In this document: positions 9,757-17,620 of the stretch, piece by piece
How the letters are laid out: each line of letters starts with the position of its first letter
Numbering within the stretch: position 1 is the first letter of the stretch
Assembly: GCF_019645835.1 (NCBI RefSeq)
Contig: NZ_CP080998.1
Span: 806,001 to 870,000 of the forward strand
DNA: 64,000 bases
Source of the DNA: Mycolicibacterium holsaticum DSM 44478 = JCM 12374
GTDB taxonomy: Bacteria > Actinomycetota > Actinomycetes > Mycobacteriales > Mycobacteriaceae
Reading direction: 5' to 3'
Made by a program: the position numbers and the translations under genes
Notes under the pieces: generated by a model
Database searches by the model: none
What the model saw: only the letters and a program-made list of their open reading frames with translations
What the model was told of the DNA's origin: nothing

Positions 9757-11781
9757 CTACTCGCAGGTGGTGTCGGCGGCGTTGGTCACGGCCAGGTCGT
9801 CGGGCAGTGCGGTGGGCGTGCTGTTGGTGCCGCGTACCACGTGGACCTGCACGGTCGATCCGCTGGGCGACGGCGGGTTCACCGAGGAGAAGTCGCTGCC
9901 CAGCACCACCTGCACGGTGTCGCCCTTGCCCGTCACCCGCTCGATGGTCGGGTTGGGGAACGCCGAGGCCACCGTCGCAGCGGCCTCCTCGTTGCCGGGG
10001 GAGAAGAACACCGTCGTCTCGTCCAGCGGACCGGGATAGTCGTTGGGCGTGGTGACGTTGAAGCCGTGGGTCTGCAGTGCGCTGGCCGCGCTGGCCGCCA
10101 GACCGTCCTGGCCGGTGGAATTCGACACCTGCACGGTGATGTCCTGCGGGTTGGTGGTGACCGCGTCGACCAGCTCGCTGGAGTCGGTGGGCCCGTGGCT
10201 CTGGTTCATCGCGTCGGCGTCGGTCGACGCCTCCGGTGTACCCGGCACGGGCGTGTTGTCGGAGTTGCGTTCTTCGGGCAGCGGGTCGTCGTTGATGATC
10301 GCATCGAAGATCGCGCGGGTGTCCTCCTCGCGCAGGTGCTCGTTACCCCACTCGTCCATATATCCGGTGGTGGGCACGGTCAAGAACGTGATCCGGCCCG
10401 CGGCGATGCCCTGGATCGACTGGCCGAGGGTGACGAGGTCCTTGGTGTCCATGTTGTCGACGTAGCTGTCGTTGATGAACATGTTGACCACGTTGTTGAG
10501 TTTGGACAGCGAGAAGAACACTTCCTTGGAGATCAGCGAGCGCAGCAGCGAGGACAGGAACCGCTGTTGGCGTTTGATGCGCCCGTAGTCACCGTTGTTT
10601 TCGGTGGTGATCTGGCGGGCGCGCACGTACTGCAGCGCGGTTTGGCCGTCGATGATCTGACGGCCGGCACGCGGCAACACCGTGCCGACCTCGTAGTCCT
10701 CCAGCGGGGTGGTGCTGCACACCTCAACGCCGCCCAGCGCGTCGACCATCTTGGAGAAACCGGCGAAATCGACTGCCATGAAACGGTTTATGGAAAGCCC
10801 GGAAATCTTCTGGATGACCTTCACCAGGCATTTGGGCCCGCCGACGGCGTAGGCGGAGTTCAGCTTGTACTCGGTGTAGACCTCGTCGGCTCCGTACATC
10901 GGCGAGTCCGGGTCGGTGATCGGCCCGTATTCGCGGGTGCGTGGATCCCACGGTTCGCACTTCATCGGTTCGATCTCGAGGTCACGGGGAAACGACACCC
11001 CGACGACGCGTTCGCGGTTGGCGGGGATGTTCACCAGCATGACGGTGTCCGACCGGGCGCCCGCCGCGTCCTCGGTGGTGCCCGCGCCCATGTCGCTGTT
11101 CTCCCCGATGCGGCTGTCGACCCCCACGATCAGGAAGTTCTCGTCGCCGAACTGCGCGTTGGGGTCGAGGATGTCGCGGGAGTCCGGATCCAGCGCCGAG
11201 ATCCGGTTGAGCATGTTGTTCTTGGAGGTCTGCCACTGCCACGCGCCGCCGGTGAGGACCAGGGCCAGCACCGCCATCAGCGCGGCGGCCGCCCGGCCCG
11301 CCACCATCGTGGAACGCAGGCCACGGTGTCGCTTCGGTCGATCGGGACCGACGCTGCCGCGCCGGGCGACCACGTGCGTCGGCGGCACCCGCGCAGGCCG
11401 GCGAACCGCGGCCAGATCCGGCAACTCCGATGCACCCAGCGCGGGAATGATCTCGGTGTCGTGCTCGTCGTCGGGGTCGGATACCGCCTCGATGACCTCG
11501 GTGGGTGGGGCTGGCTGGTCGGGCTGGGCCCGGTGGCGGCGCAGCGCCTCAGGGACGGCGGTATCGCCCTTGACGCGGGCGATCAGGTCGGCGACGGTGA
11601 CGCCGTCGGTGTGGCTGCCGGTGTCCTCGGGATCGGCGCGCCGCGCGCGGCGGCTGCGTTCCCACGGCGCGGCGGGTGGCGATGGGTGCGAACTTCGGGT
11701 AAGCCAATGGTTGGCGTCGGCTGTCGGGTCCGGCTCCGACGGATCCTGCGGGCCAGGAGTGGCGTTATCGCCGTCACTCAT
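9757..11781 (-). CDS. LytR-CpsA-Psr (LCP) family cell-wall glycopolymer ligase
   Basis: 674 residues. A polar, disordered cytosolic region of about 180 residues is followed by one transmembrane helix (MVAGRAAAALMAVLALVLTG). The extracellular LCP domain is marked by NFLIVGVDSR, VGVSFPRDLEI and YVRARQ. A C-terminal LytR_C domain follows (ITVQVSNSTGQDGLAASAAS). LCP proteins attach arabinogalactan to peptidoglycan from polyprenyl-phosphate carriers in mycobacteria. The likely orthologue is Rv0822c; whether it is a main or accessory ligase cannot be read from sequence. The protein ends in TTCE, with two late Ala/Asn-rich stretches. Confidence 0.9.
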   Translation of the reverse strand: MSDGDNATPGPQDPSEPDPTADANHWLTRSSHPSPPAAPWERSRRARRADPEDTGSHTDGVTVADLIARVKGDTAVPEALRRHRAQPDQPAPPTEVIEAVSDPDDEHDTEIIPALGASELPDLAAVRRPARVPPTHVVARRGSVGPDRPKRHRGLRSTMVAGRAAAALMAVLALVLTGGAWQWQTSKNNMLNRISALDPDSRDILDPNAQFGDENFLIVGVDSRIGENSDMGAGTTEDAAGARSDTVMLVNIPANRERVVGVSFPRDLEIEPMKCEPWDPRTREYGPITDPDSPMYGADEVYTEYKLNSAYAVGGPKCLVKVIQKISGLSINRFMAVDFAGFSKMVDALGGVEVCSTTPLEDYEVGTVLPRAGRQIIDGQTALQYVRARQITTENNGDYGRIKRQQRFLSSLLRSLISKEVFFSLSKLNNVVNMFINDSYVDNMDTKDLVTLGQSIQGIAAGRITFLTVPTTGYMDEWGNEHLREEDTRAIFDAIINDDPLPEERNSDNTPVPGTPEASTDADAMNQSHGPTDSSELVDAVTTNPQDITVQVSNSTGQDGLAASAASALQTHGFNVTTPNDYPGPLDETTVFFSPGNEEAAATVASAFPNPTIERVTGKGDTVQVVLGSDFSSVNPPSPSGSTVQVHVVRGTNSTPTALPDDLAVTNAADTTCE

Positions 11782-11938
11782 GATCCCACCGGCCTCCGAC
11801 CCTTAGTCGTCGCACTTCGTTGCGCATGAACGTCCGCAGCGCCGCATGCCGTCTCACAGCACTGCGTGGCTCCGAGCGGAGCCCATACCGAACAAGATCC
11901 ATATCGTACTGAGACATCCTGAGAGTTGTGATGTCAGA

Positions 11939-11960
11939 GTCGTCTCAGTATCGAGACGAC
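11939..11960. terminator. Perfect 8-bp hairpin between dus and the LCP gene
   Basis: GTCGTCTC-AGTATC-GAGACGAC begins 13 bases downstream of the dus stop and lies about 160 bases before the LCP start. Nearby copies of GAGAC (11911, 11963) suggest a cluster of half-sites. Terminator of dus is the simplest reading; an operator for the LCP gene is possible. Otherwise 11782-11972 holds no ORF. Confidence 0.45.
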
Positions 11961-11972
11961 TTCGAGACGCCG

Positions 11973-13148
11973 TCAGCCCCCCGAGTGCATGACCTCGGCA
12001 CCGGCAGGCACCGTGCAGTCGTCGGGATCGGCCAGCCAGCCCTCGGGCAACGCTACGGATGCCGATGAGCCCTGACGGCCGCGGGGCCCCTGCGCCGCGT
12101 CGGGGAACGGCACCGTCGCGTCCAGTTGACCCAGCAGGTCTTCGAGCTCGGCGACGGTCTTGACCAGCGCCAACGCCCGCCGCAACTCGGCGCCGGCGGG
12201 AAAACCGTGCAGATACCAGGCGATGTGTTTGCGCATGTCACGCATGCCTTTGTCCTCGCCGAAATGGGCGGCCAGCAGTTGGCCGTGGCGCAGCACGATC
12301 TCGGCGACCTCACCGAGCGTCGGCGCGACGGGCAGCGGTCGCCCGCCAAAGGCTGCCGACAACTCCGCGAACAGCCACGGCCGGCCCAGGCAACCGCGGC
12401 CGATGACCACCCCGTCGCATCCGGTGGCCGCCATCATCGCCAGGGCGTCGTCGGCTTCGAAGATGTCGCCGTTGCCCAGCACCGGAATGCCGGTGACGTG
12501 GGCTTTGAGCGCCGCGATGTGTTCCCAGTTCGCTTTTCCGGAGTACCGCTGGGCCGCGGTGCGGGCGTGCAGCGCGACGGCGGCCGCACCTTCCTCGGCG
12601 GCGATGCGCCCGGCGTCGAGGAAAGTGTGATGTTCGTCATCGATGCCGACGCGGAACTTCACGGTGACCGGGATGTCGGTGTTGTCCGTCGCGCTCACCG
12701 CGGCGCGGACGATCTGGCCGAACAGCCGGCGTTTGTACGGCAGCGCGGCACCTCCGCCGCGCCGCGTCACCTTGGGCACCGGGCAGCCGAAGTTCATGTC
12801 GATGTGGTCGGCCAGCCCCTCGTCGACGATCATCTTGGCCGCGGCGTAGGTGTGCTGCGGATCCACCGAGTACAACTGCAGCGACCGCGGCGACTCGTCG
12901 GGGCCGAAGGTGACCATGTGCATGGTGGCCGGGTGACGCTCGACAAGCGCCCGCGTGGTGACCATCTCGCACACGTACAGCCCGCTGACGGTGCCGGCCC
13001 TGGCCAGCTCCAGTTCGCGGCACAGGGTGCGGAACGCGACGTTGGTCACCCCGGCCATCGGGGCCAGGACGACGGGGCTGGGCAATGCGATCGGGCCGAT
13101 CCGCAGCTGCGCGCGCGTCTCGACCACCGGCGCCATGACGCCCGTCAC
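11973..13148 (-). CDS. dus: tRNA-dihydrouridine synthase (DusB-like)
   Basis: 391 residues, a TIM-barrel flavoprotein. FMN/tRNA motifs are APMAGVTNVAFR at the N-terminus, NFGCPVPKVTRRGGGAAL with the catalytic Cys, and NGDIFEADDA and GVVIGRGCLGRPWLF. It reduces uridine to dihydrouridine in the tRNA D-loop using FMN and NADPH. GTG 13148 overlaps the desA1 TGA; ATG 13136 is an alternative. The C-terminal 40 residues are variable. Confidence 0.93.
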   Translation of the reverse strand: MTGVMAPVVETRAQLRIGPIALPSPVVLAPMAGVTNVAFRTLCRELELARAGTVSGLYVCEMVTTRALVERHPATMHMVTFGPDESPRSLQLYSVDPQHTYAAAKMIVDEGLADHIDMNFGCPVPKVTRRGGGAALPYKRRLFGQIVRAAVSATDNTDIPVTVKFRVGIDDEHHTFLDAGRIAAEEGAAAVALHARTAAQRYSGKANWEHIAALKAHVTGIPVLGNGDIFEADDALAMMAATGCDGVVIGRGCLGRPWLFAELSAAFGGRPLPVAPTLGEVAEIVLRHGQLLAAHFGEDKGMRDMRKHIAWYLHGFPAGAELRRALALVKTVAELEDLLGQLDATVPFPDAAQGPRGRQGSSASVALPEGWLADPDDCTVPAGAEVMHSGG

Positions 13149-14143
13149 GTAGAGCTGGAGGCGAGCACCTTCTTGGCGGCCAGCTTCTCGGCCTTACGAG
13201 CCTCGCGCTCGAGTCGACGCTGCTTGGATTCCTCGAACTTCTGGGAGGCCTCGTCGAGCTCTTCGACCAGCTTGCCGAGGTCGTCGCGCATCCGTGCGGC
13301 CTCGCCGGTGAAGTCCTCGCGCTCGAAGATGCGCCACTTCTTGAGCACCGGCATGACCACGTCGTCGAGGTGAATGCGCGGGTCATAGACGCCGCCGACG
13401 GCGATGATCACGGCCTTGCGGCGGAACTCGGGAACGGTGTATCCGGGCATCTTGAAGTTGCGCAGCACCCGGTGCAGCGAGTGCATCGCCTGGTCGGGCG
13501 CGATATCGAAGCCCGCTTCTGAGACGTCGCGGTAGAAGATCATGTGCAGGTTCTCATCGGCTGAGACCCGCGCCAGCAGCTGGTCGGCGACGGTTTCGTT
13601 ACACGCCTTGCCGGTGTTGCGGTGCGATACGCGGGTGGCCAGCTCCTGGAACGTGACGTAGATGACCGAGTCGAACAGGCTCTCGGCGAACAGGTCGCCC
13701 TGCTGGTTCTGGCCGGGGGAGAAGCCCCGGGTCACCTGTTCGAGGCGCAGCTGCTCGAGTTGCACCGGATCGATCGAGCGGGTGACGACCAGATAGTCGC
13801 GAAGGGCGATGCCGTGGCGGTTCTCCTCGGCGGTCCAGCGGTTGACCCACTGGCCCCAGGCGCCGTCCATGCCGAAGTTCATCGCGATCTCGCGGTGATA
13901 GGAGGGCAGGTTGTCCTCGGTCAGCAGGTTCTGCACCATGGCGACCTGGGCGACCTCGGAAAGCTTCGACTCCTCGGGGTGCCAGTCCTGGCCGCCGAGG
14001 GCGTAATAGTTCTTGCCGTCTGACCACGGGATGTAGTCGTGCGGGTTCCAGTCCTTGCGCATCGACAGATGCCGGTTGAGGTTCTTCTCCACCACAGGCT
14101 CAAGTTCACGCAGCAGGTGGAGGTCCGTCAGGTTCTCGTGCAT
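13145..14143 (-). CDS. desA1: Acyl-ACP desaturase DesA1
   Basis: 332 residues, a ferritin-like diiron acyl-ACP desaturase. The diiron ligands are seen in the helix pairs WTAEENRHGIAL (EExxH) and SADENLHMIFYRD (DExxH-like second site). A lysine/glutamate-rich C-terminal helix follows. DesA1 is the essential mycobacterial desaturase that introduces unsaturation during meromycolate synthesis. GGAGGCGGT directly precedes ATG 14143. It is the first gene of a leftward unit with dus. Confidence 0.93.
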   Translation of the reverse strand: MHENLTDLHLLRELEPVVEKNLNRHLSMRKDWNPHDYIPWSDGKNYYALGGQDWHPEESKLSEVAQVAMVQNLLTEDNLPSYHREIAMNFGMDGAWGQWVNRWTAEENRHGIALRDYLVVTRSIDPVQLEQLRLEQVTRGFSPGQNQQGDLFAESLFDSVIYVTFQELATRVSHRNTGKACNETVADQLLARVSADENLHMIFYRDVSEAGFDIAPDQAMHSLHRVLRNFKMPGYTVPEFRRKAVIIAVGGVYDPRIHLDDVVMPVLKKWRIFEREDFTGEAARMRDDLGKLVEELDEASQKFEESKQRRLEREARKAEKLAAKKVLASSST

Positions 14144-14155
14144 ACCGCCTCCAGT

Positions 14156-14194
14156 TATCTGTACCTGTTAGTAGCACTCAGAGTATCTGTGTAC
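14156..14194 (-). promoter_or_regulatory. desA1 promoter region with repeated TATCTGT motif
   Basis: TATCTGTAC (14156-14164) and TATCTGTGTAC (14184-14194) flank a minus-strand TACTCT that fits a -10. The implied leader is about 30 nt. The motif around GTAC at 14161-14164 is roughly palindromic. The TetR-type regulator MadR is known to control desA1 in mycobacteria, and this is the logical place for its site. That assignment is inference. Confidence 0.45.
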
Positions 14195-14341
14195 CCCGGT
14201 GACATTCAAGTCACGCCACGCACTTGTCACATCTGCATCACGAGGCTCATTTTCAGGCGGTACGATGCCTCCTAATTGTGCGGCGAGCAAATCGTTGGGC
14301 TCGCACTCAGCACACGCGACGACGCGGAGGTTCGCCCGGTA

Positions 14342-14794
14342 GTGAAGATGGTCAGGATTGTCGCGAGCGCGGTCGCCGCAGCGACGGTGGCCGGCAGCGC
14401 CCTGTTCGCCGGGGCGCCCACCGCAGAGGCTGCTCCCGATGTGGTTAACCGCACCTACCAGGACGCCAAGCGGATCATCCAGCGCTCAGGCGGCAAAGCC
14501 GTGGTGGCGACGCGGACGGGTACCACCCTGGCCGAGTCGAAGTGCTTGGTCACCAACGCGTGGGATGCGGCGGTCCGCCGCCCCAACCGGCGCGGCAGGC
14601 CGGTGAAAAACAAAGAAGTACATGTGGCGCTGAACTGCAACGGTGCACTGGCGGAACCCGGCTCCCCAGGAAACTCGGCCGCCAGCCCCGCCGGGCGCGC
14701 AGCAAAGCAGGAGCAGGAACGCAAGGCGGCCAAGGCCGCCAAGGACAGGGCCGCAAGGCAAGCGGCCGCTGCCGCCGCGCAGCAAGGGCAATAA
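14342..14794 (+). CDS. Secreted PASTA-like small protein, copy 1
   Basis: 150 residues from GTG 14342; ATG 14348 is an alternative, and GGAGG lies at 14326-14330. A signal peptide ends near APTAEAA. The core DVVNRTYQDAKRIIQRSGG / ATRTGTTLAESKCLVTNAWD resembles one PASTA repeat, with a cysteine in the second half that pairs in position with Cys of VALNCNG. The tail is rich in Lys, Ala, Gln and Arg and is unlike the acidic or shorter tails of copies 2 and 3. The protein is predicted exported and to have one disulfide. No function is known to me. It is first of three tandem paralogues. Confidence 0.75.
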   Translation: MKMVRIVASAVAAATVAGSALFAGAPTAEAAPDVVNRTYQDAKRIIQRSGGKAVVATRTGTTLAESKCLVTNAWDAAVRRPNRRGRPVKNKEVHVALNCNGALAEPGSPGNSAASPAGRAAKQEQERKAAKAAKDRAARQAAAAAAQQGQ

Positions 14795-14868
14795 CCCCGC
14801 CCGGTCCACGTAACTGCTGATAGACGGGCTGCTCGAGTGGCGGCCCTGGTCTGCGCGCCATACGCTTT

Positions 14869-14907
14869 CCATATATCACTCCGGCGGTTTTTCGCTCGGA
14901 TATATGG
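14869..14907 (+). promoter_or_regulatory. Inverted repeat whose 3' arm overlaps the Shine-Dalgarno of copy 2
   Basis: CCATATATC (14869-14877) and GATATATGG (14899-14907) are perfect 9-bp inverted arms with a 21-nt loop. The last two bases of the right arm are the first two of the GGAGG ribosome site at 14906-14910. If transcribed, the stem would partly mask the Shine-Dalgarno. It could instead be a DNA operator. Confidence 0.5.
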
Positions 14908-14919
14908 AGGTCAGCAGAC

Positions 14920-15351
14920 GTGAAGAAGTTCGTAATTCTCGGGTCCGGGCCCGTGTTCGCGGCCGCGGTCGGCGGTGCAGTGTTGATGGGCGCCGGTGTC
15001 GCCAGCGCCGACGATGACCCTGACGTGGTGGGCAAGAAGTACTCCGATGCCACGAAGGAAATCAAGAGCAGCGGCGGCACCGCCGTGGTTGCCTCCAGGG
15101 TGGGTGACCGGCTCTCGCAGTCCAGCTGCATCGTCACCAACGCTTGGGATGCATCGTTCCTGCGCAACGGTCGTACCGACAAGAGCGAGGTGATGGTGTC
15201 GTTGAACTGCAACGGCGACTACGCAACGGCGACGAATCCCGGCGCCTCGATCCAGAATCCGCTCGGCAGGGAGGCCAAGTCTGCGGATGAAGCAAAGGCG
15301 CAGAAGGAAGAGTTCAACGAGCTTTCCGTGCCGTCGACGCCCGGCGGCTAG
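14920..15351 (+). CDS. Secreted PASTA-like small protein, copy 2
   Basis: 143 residues from GTG 14920 with GGAGG 9 nt upstream. The signal peptide ends ASADDDP. The core DVVGKKYSDATKEIKSSGG / ASRVGDRLSQSSCIVTNAWD is clearly homologous to copies 1 and 3, with the second Cys in VSLNCNG and the shared NPGASIQNPLGREAKS segment. PASTA-type sequence in a free secreted protein suggests binding to cell-wall muropeptide or glycan, but that is inference. It is separated from copy 1 by 125 bases holding an inverted repeat. Confidence 0.78.
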   Translation: MKKFVILGSGPVFAAAVGGAVLMGAGVASADDDPDVVGKKYSDATKEIKSSGGTAVVASRVGDRLSQSSCIVTNAWDASFLRNGRTDKSEVMVSLNCNGDYATATNPGASIQNPLGREAKSADEAKAQKEEFNELSVPSTPGG

Positions 15352-15441
15352 CTTCTGATCGTTACGTCGCCGCGACGGAATTCACACCGACGTCATCCGG
15401 GCGTTCTACCGAGTTCATCTCGCCCGGCGAGTGTGGCGGGT

Positions 15442-15876
15442 ATGAGGTCGAGGACGAAACGTGTGTTGCGTGTCGCCGCCGCAGCCGTCGCGGCGGGGGC
15501 GCTCGTGCTACTCGGAACACCCACGGCGGCAGCCGATTACGTCGGACAGAAATTCGCTGACGCGTCCGATGCGATGGGTGAGAGCGGTCTGAATCCGATC
15601 ATTGCCACGCGGGTCGGTGACAAGTTGGCGCAGGACGAGTGCATTGTCACCGGCGCGTGGGCGCCGTCGTTCCTTCGCGGAGTCGGAGATGGCTTCGAGC
15701 ATTCCGACGGCGAGATGATGGTGTCGTTGAACTGCTCGGGTGCCTACGCATCGGAGACGAATCCCGGTGCGTCGGTACAGCATCCGCTGGGGCGGGCAGC
15801 CAAGTCCGAAGCTGAGAAGCAAGCGGCCGATCAGGAGGAAAAAGAACTCGCCGCGGTCGTCACGCCCGACGAGTAG
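15442..15876 (+). CDS. Secreted PASTA-like small protein, copy 3
   Basis: 144 residues from ATG 15442 (MRSRTKRVLRVAAAAVAAGA); GTG 15433 is also open. The signal peptide ends TAAADY. The core YVGQKFADASDAMGESGLN / ATRVGDKLAQDECIVTGAWA has the conserved cysteine, and the second is in VSLNCSG. NPGASVQHPLGRAAKS matches copy 2 closely. The C-terminus is Glu-rich. It converges with the TetR gene with only 3 bases between stop codons. Confidence 0.78.
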   Translation: MRSRTKRVLRVAAAAVAAGALVLLGTPTAAADYVGQKFADASDAMGESGLNPIIATRVGDKLAQDECIVTGAWAPSFLRGVGDGFEHSDGEMMVSLNCSGAYASETNPGASVQHPLGRAAKSEAEKQAADQEEKELAAVVTPDE

Positions 15877-15879
15877 CGG

Positions 15880-16464
15880 TCAGTAGGTCGGCACCCGGCC
15901 GAGCAGCATGCCGACGCAGTAATCGATGAACTGGTCGCGGGTGGCGGTCAGCCGACCGTCCAGGTACGCGGTGAAAAGCGCGGTGAGCGCGCCGATCAGG
16001 CCGGTGGCCACCATGGTCGCCAGTGCGGGTTCGGTGATGCGGGTGAGCTTCTGCTGCAGCAGCTCGATGAAGTTGGGCATCCACTCCGCGCCGGAGTGCA
16101 CCAGCACCGGTTCCACCTCCGGCGCCAGCAGCAGCACGCGGCCGCCTGTGGGGTCGTCGACCATCAACTCGACGAAGCGCTCGACGGCCTCGCGGGGCGT
16201 CTCGGCCGTCGTCAACGTGGACATCGCCCGTGCGCACACGTCGTCGTAGACCGCGCGGACGAACTCGTCACGGTCGGCGAAGCTCTCGTAGAAGTAGCGC
16301 TCGGTCAGGCCGGCGGCCCGGCACACCGCGCGCACGGTGAGCGCGGGCCCGTCCTCGCTGCCCAGCAGCGCCACCCCGGCGGAGACGAGTTCGTCGCGGC
16401 GCAGCGCCTGGCGGTCCTGCAGCGGAACGCCGGACCATCGACCGCGTCGTTGACCCGAAGCCAC
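15880..16464 (-). CDS. TetR-family transcriptional regulator
   Basis: 194 residues. The N-terminal helix-turn-helix is LTVRAVCRAAGLTERYFYESFADRDEF, and the C-terminal ligand-binding domain is unassigned. The GTG 16464 start has AGGAGGG 6 nt upstream. It is divergent from the DUF2236 gene with overlapping promoter space. TGACAACG-CC-TGTAGTCA (16485-16502) is an imperfect palindrome that could be its operator. Control of the DUF2236 gene is inferred from position. Confidence 0.88.
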   Translation of the reverse strand: MASGQRRGRWSGVPLQDRQALRRDELVSAGVALLGSEDGPALTVRAVCRAAGLTERYFYESFADRDEFVRAVYDDVCARAMSTLTTAETPREAVERFVELMVDDPTGGRVLLLAPEVEPVLVHSGAEWMPNFIELLQQKLTRITEPALATMVATGLIGALTALFTAYLDGRLTATRDQFIDYCVGMLLGRVPTY

Positions 16465-16484
16465 ATCCCTCCTAAGCTCGGTGA

Positions 16485-16514
16485 TGACAACGCCTGTAGT
16501 CAGAAATTTACCCT
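16485..16514 (+). promoter_or_regulatory. Promoter/operator of the DUF2236 gene
   Basis: -35 TGACAA (16485-16490), an 18-bp spacer and -10 TACCCT (16509-16514), 8 nt before ATG 16523. The -35 is embedded in an imperfect palindrome (TGACAACG...TGTAGTCA), a probable binding site for the divergent TetR protein. Confidence 0.55.
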
Positions 16515-16522
16515 CTGGCTGG

Positions 16523-17575
16523 ATGGGAAGCTCATCAGTGACTCAACATACGTCCGATCTATGCCCGGTGTCCTGGGGGCACCACCCGCCCGCAGGGCAG
16601 GAGGACGAATCATCCGAGCTGGCGGCCGGCTGCCCGGTGACCAGCGGGGGATACGACGCCTTACCGGAGCCGCTCGGCCCCGACTCGCTGACCTGGAAGT
16701 ACTTCGGGCAGTGGACCGGCATGCTGCAAGGTCCCTGGGCCGGTTCGATGCAGAACATGCACCCGCAACTGGGCGCGGCCGTGCAGCAGCACTCGATCTT
16801 CTTTCTGGAGCGCATGCCCCGGCTGTTCCGGTCGGTCTATCCGATCGGCGGCGTTGTCTTCGACGGTGATCGCGCGCCGCGTACCGGAGCACAGGTGCGC
16901 GACTACCACATCGGCATCAAGGGCGTCGACGACCAGGGCCGCCGCTACAGCGCGCTCAACCCCGACGTCTTCTACTGGGCCCATGCGACGTTCTTCAAGT
17001 CGACGCTGCTGGCCGCCGAATGGCTCGGCGGCGGGCTCACCGAAGCCCAGAAGCGCCAGCTGTTCGACGAGCACGTCGCGTGGTACCGGATGTACGGGAT
17101 GAGCATGCGCCCGGTCCCGGCGACCTGGGAGGAGTTCCAGGAGTACTGGGACCACATGTGTTCCAACGTCCTGGAAAACAACTGGGCGGCAAGGGAAGTC
17201 ATGGATCTTTCCACGATGCCCAAGCATCCCTCGCTGGAATGGGTGCCGGATTGGGCATGGCGGCTCAATTTGAAGGTCATGCAACGGGTCCTGACCTTCT
17301 TCGCCGTGGGGCTGTATGACCCGCCGGTGCGCGAGTTGATGGGCTACAACTGGTCACCGCGCCAAGCGTGGCTGCACCGGCAGTTCGGCAACATGGTCTA
17401 CCGGATCACCAAACTGCTGCCCAAGCGCGTGATGATGCACCCGCGGAAACGGTCGGCGTGGGACCGCGCCCACGGGCGGCTACCGGCGGATGCGCCGCTG
17501 GTAGAGACCCCGGCGCGCAACTTGCCGCCGCTGGAATACCGCGACAACCCGCACTACTACAGCCCCAAGGTCTGA
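16523..17575 (+). CDS. DUF2236 oxygenase-like protein (MpaB/latex-oxygenase type)
   Basis: 350 residues from ATG 16523. An earlier in-frame ATG at 16484 would place the promoter inside the gene, so the leaderless start is preferred. DUF2236 signatures are HIGIKGVD, YWAHATFFKS and the His-containing helices around FDEHVAWYRMYGM. The family includes Lcp rubber oxygenase and MpaB-like proteins that bind heme b through a conserved His and Lys/Arg. The substrate here is unknown. The orthologue is probably Rv0826. The C-terminus ends in a Tyr/Pro-rich tail. Confidence 0.82.
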   Translation: MGSSSVTQHTSDLCPVSWGHHPPAGQEDESSELAAGCPVTSGGYDALPEPLGPDSLTWKYFGQWTGMLQGPWAGSMQNMHPQLGAAVQQHSIFFLERMPRLFRSVYPIGGVVFDGDRAPRTGAQVRDYHIGIKGVDDQGRRYSALNPDVFYWAHATFFKSTLLAAEWLGGGLTEAQKRQLFDEHVAWYRMYGMSMRPVPATWEEFQEYWDHMCSNVLENNWAAREVMDLSTMPKHPSLEWVPDWAWRLNLKVMQRVLTFFAVGLYDPPVRELMGYNWSPRQAWLHRQFGNMVYRITKLLPKRVMMHPRKRSAWDRAHGRLPADAPLVETPARNLPPLEYRDNPHYYSPKV

Positions 17576-17607
17576 TCCGCAGAGGTTTGTATTGGGCCCT
17601 TGCGGGC

Positions 17608-17613
17608 TAGCTT
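17608..17613 (+). promoter_or_regulatory. -10 box of the kinase gene (leaderless)
   Basis: TAGCTT, 7 nt before ATG 17621. There is no Shine-Dalgarno, so a leaderless mRNA is likely. Confidence 0.55.
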
Positions 17614-17620
17614 TACCGGT

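Noticed and set aside
9751..11829. Very long ORFs antisense to the LCP gene and many others
   Set aside because: High GC with G/C-biased third codon positions opens antisense frames. Their translations are Arg/Pro/Ala-rich with no domain, while the opposite strand carries a clear family.
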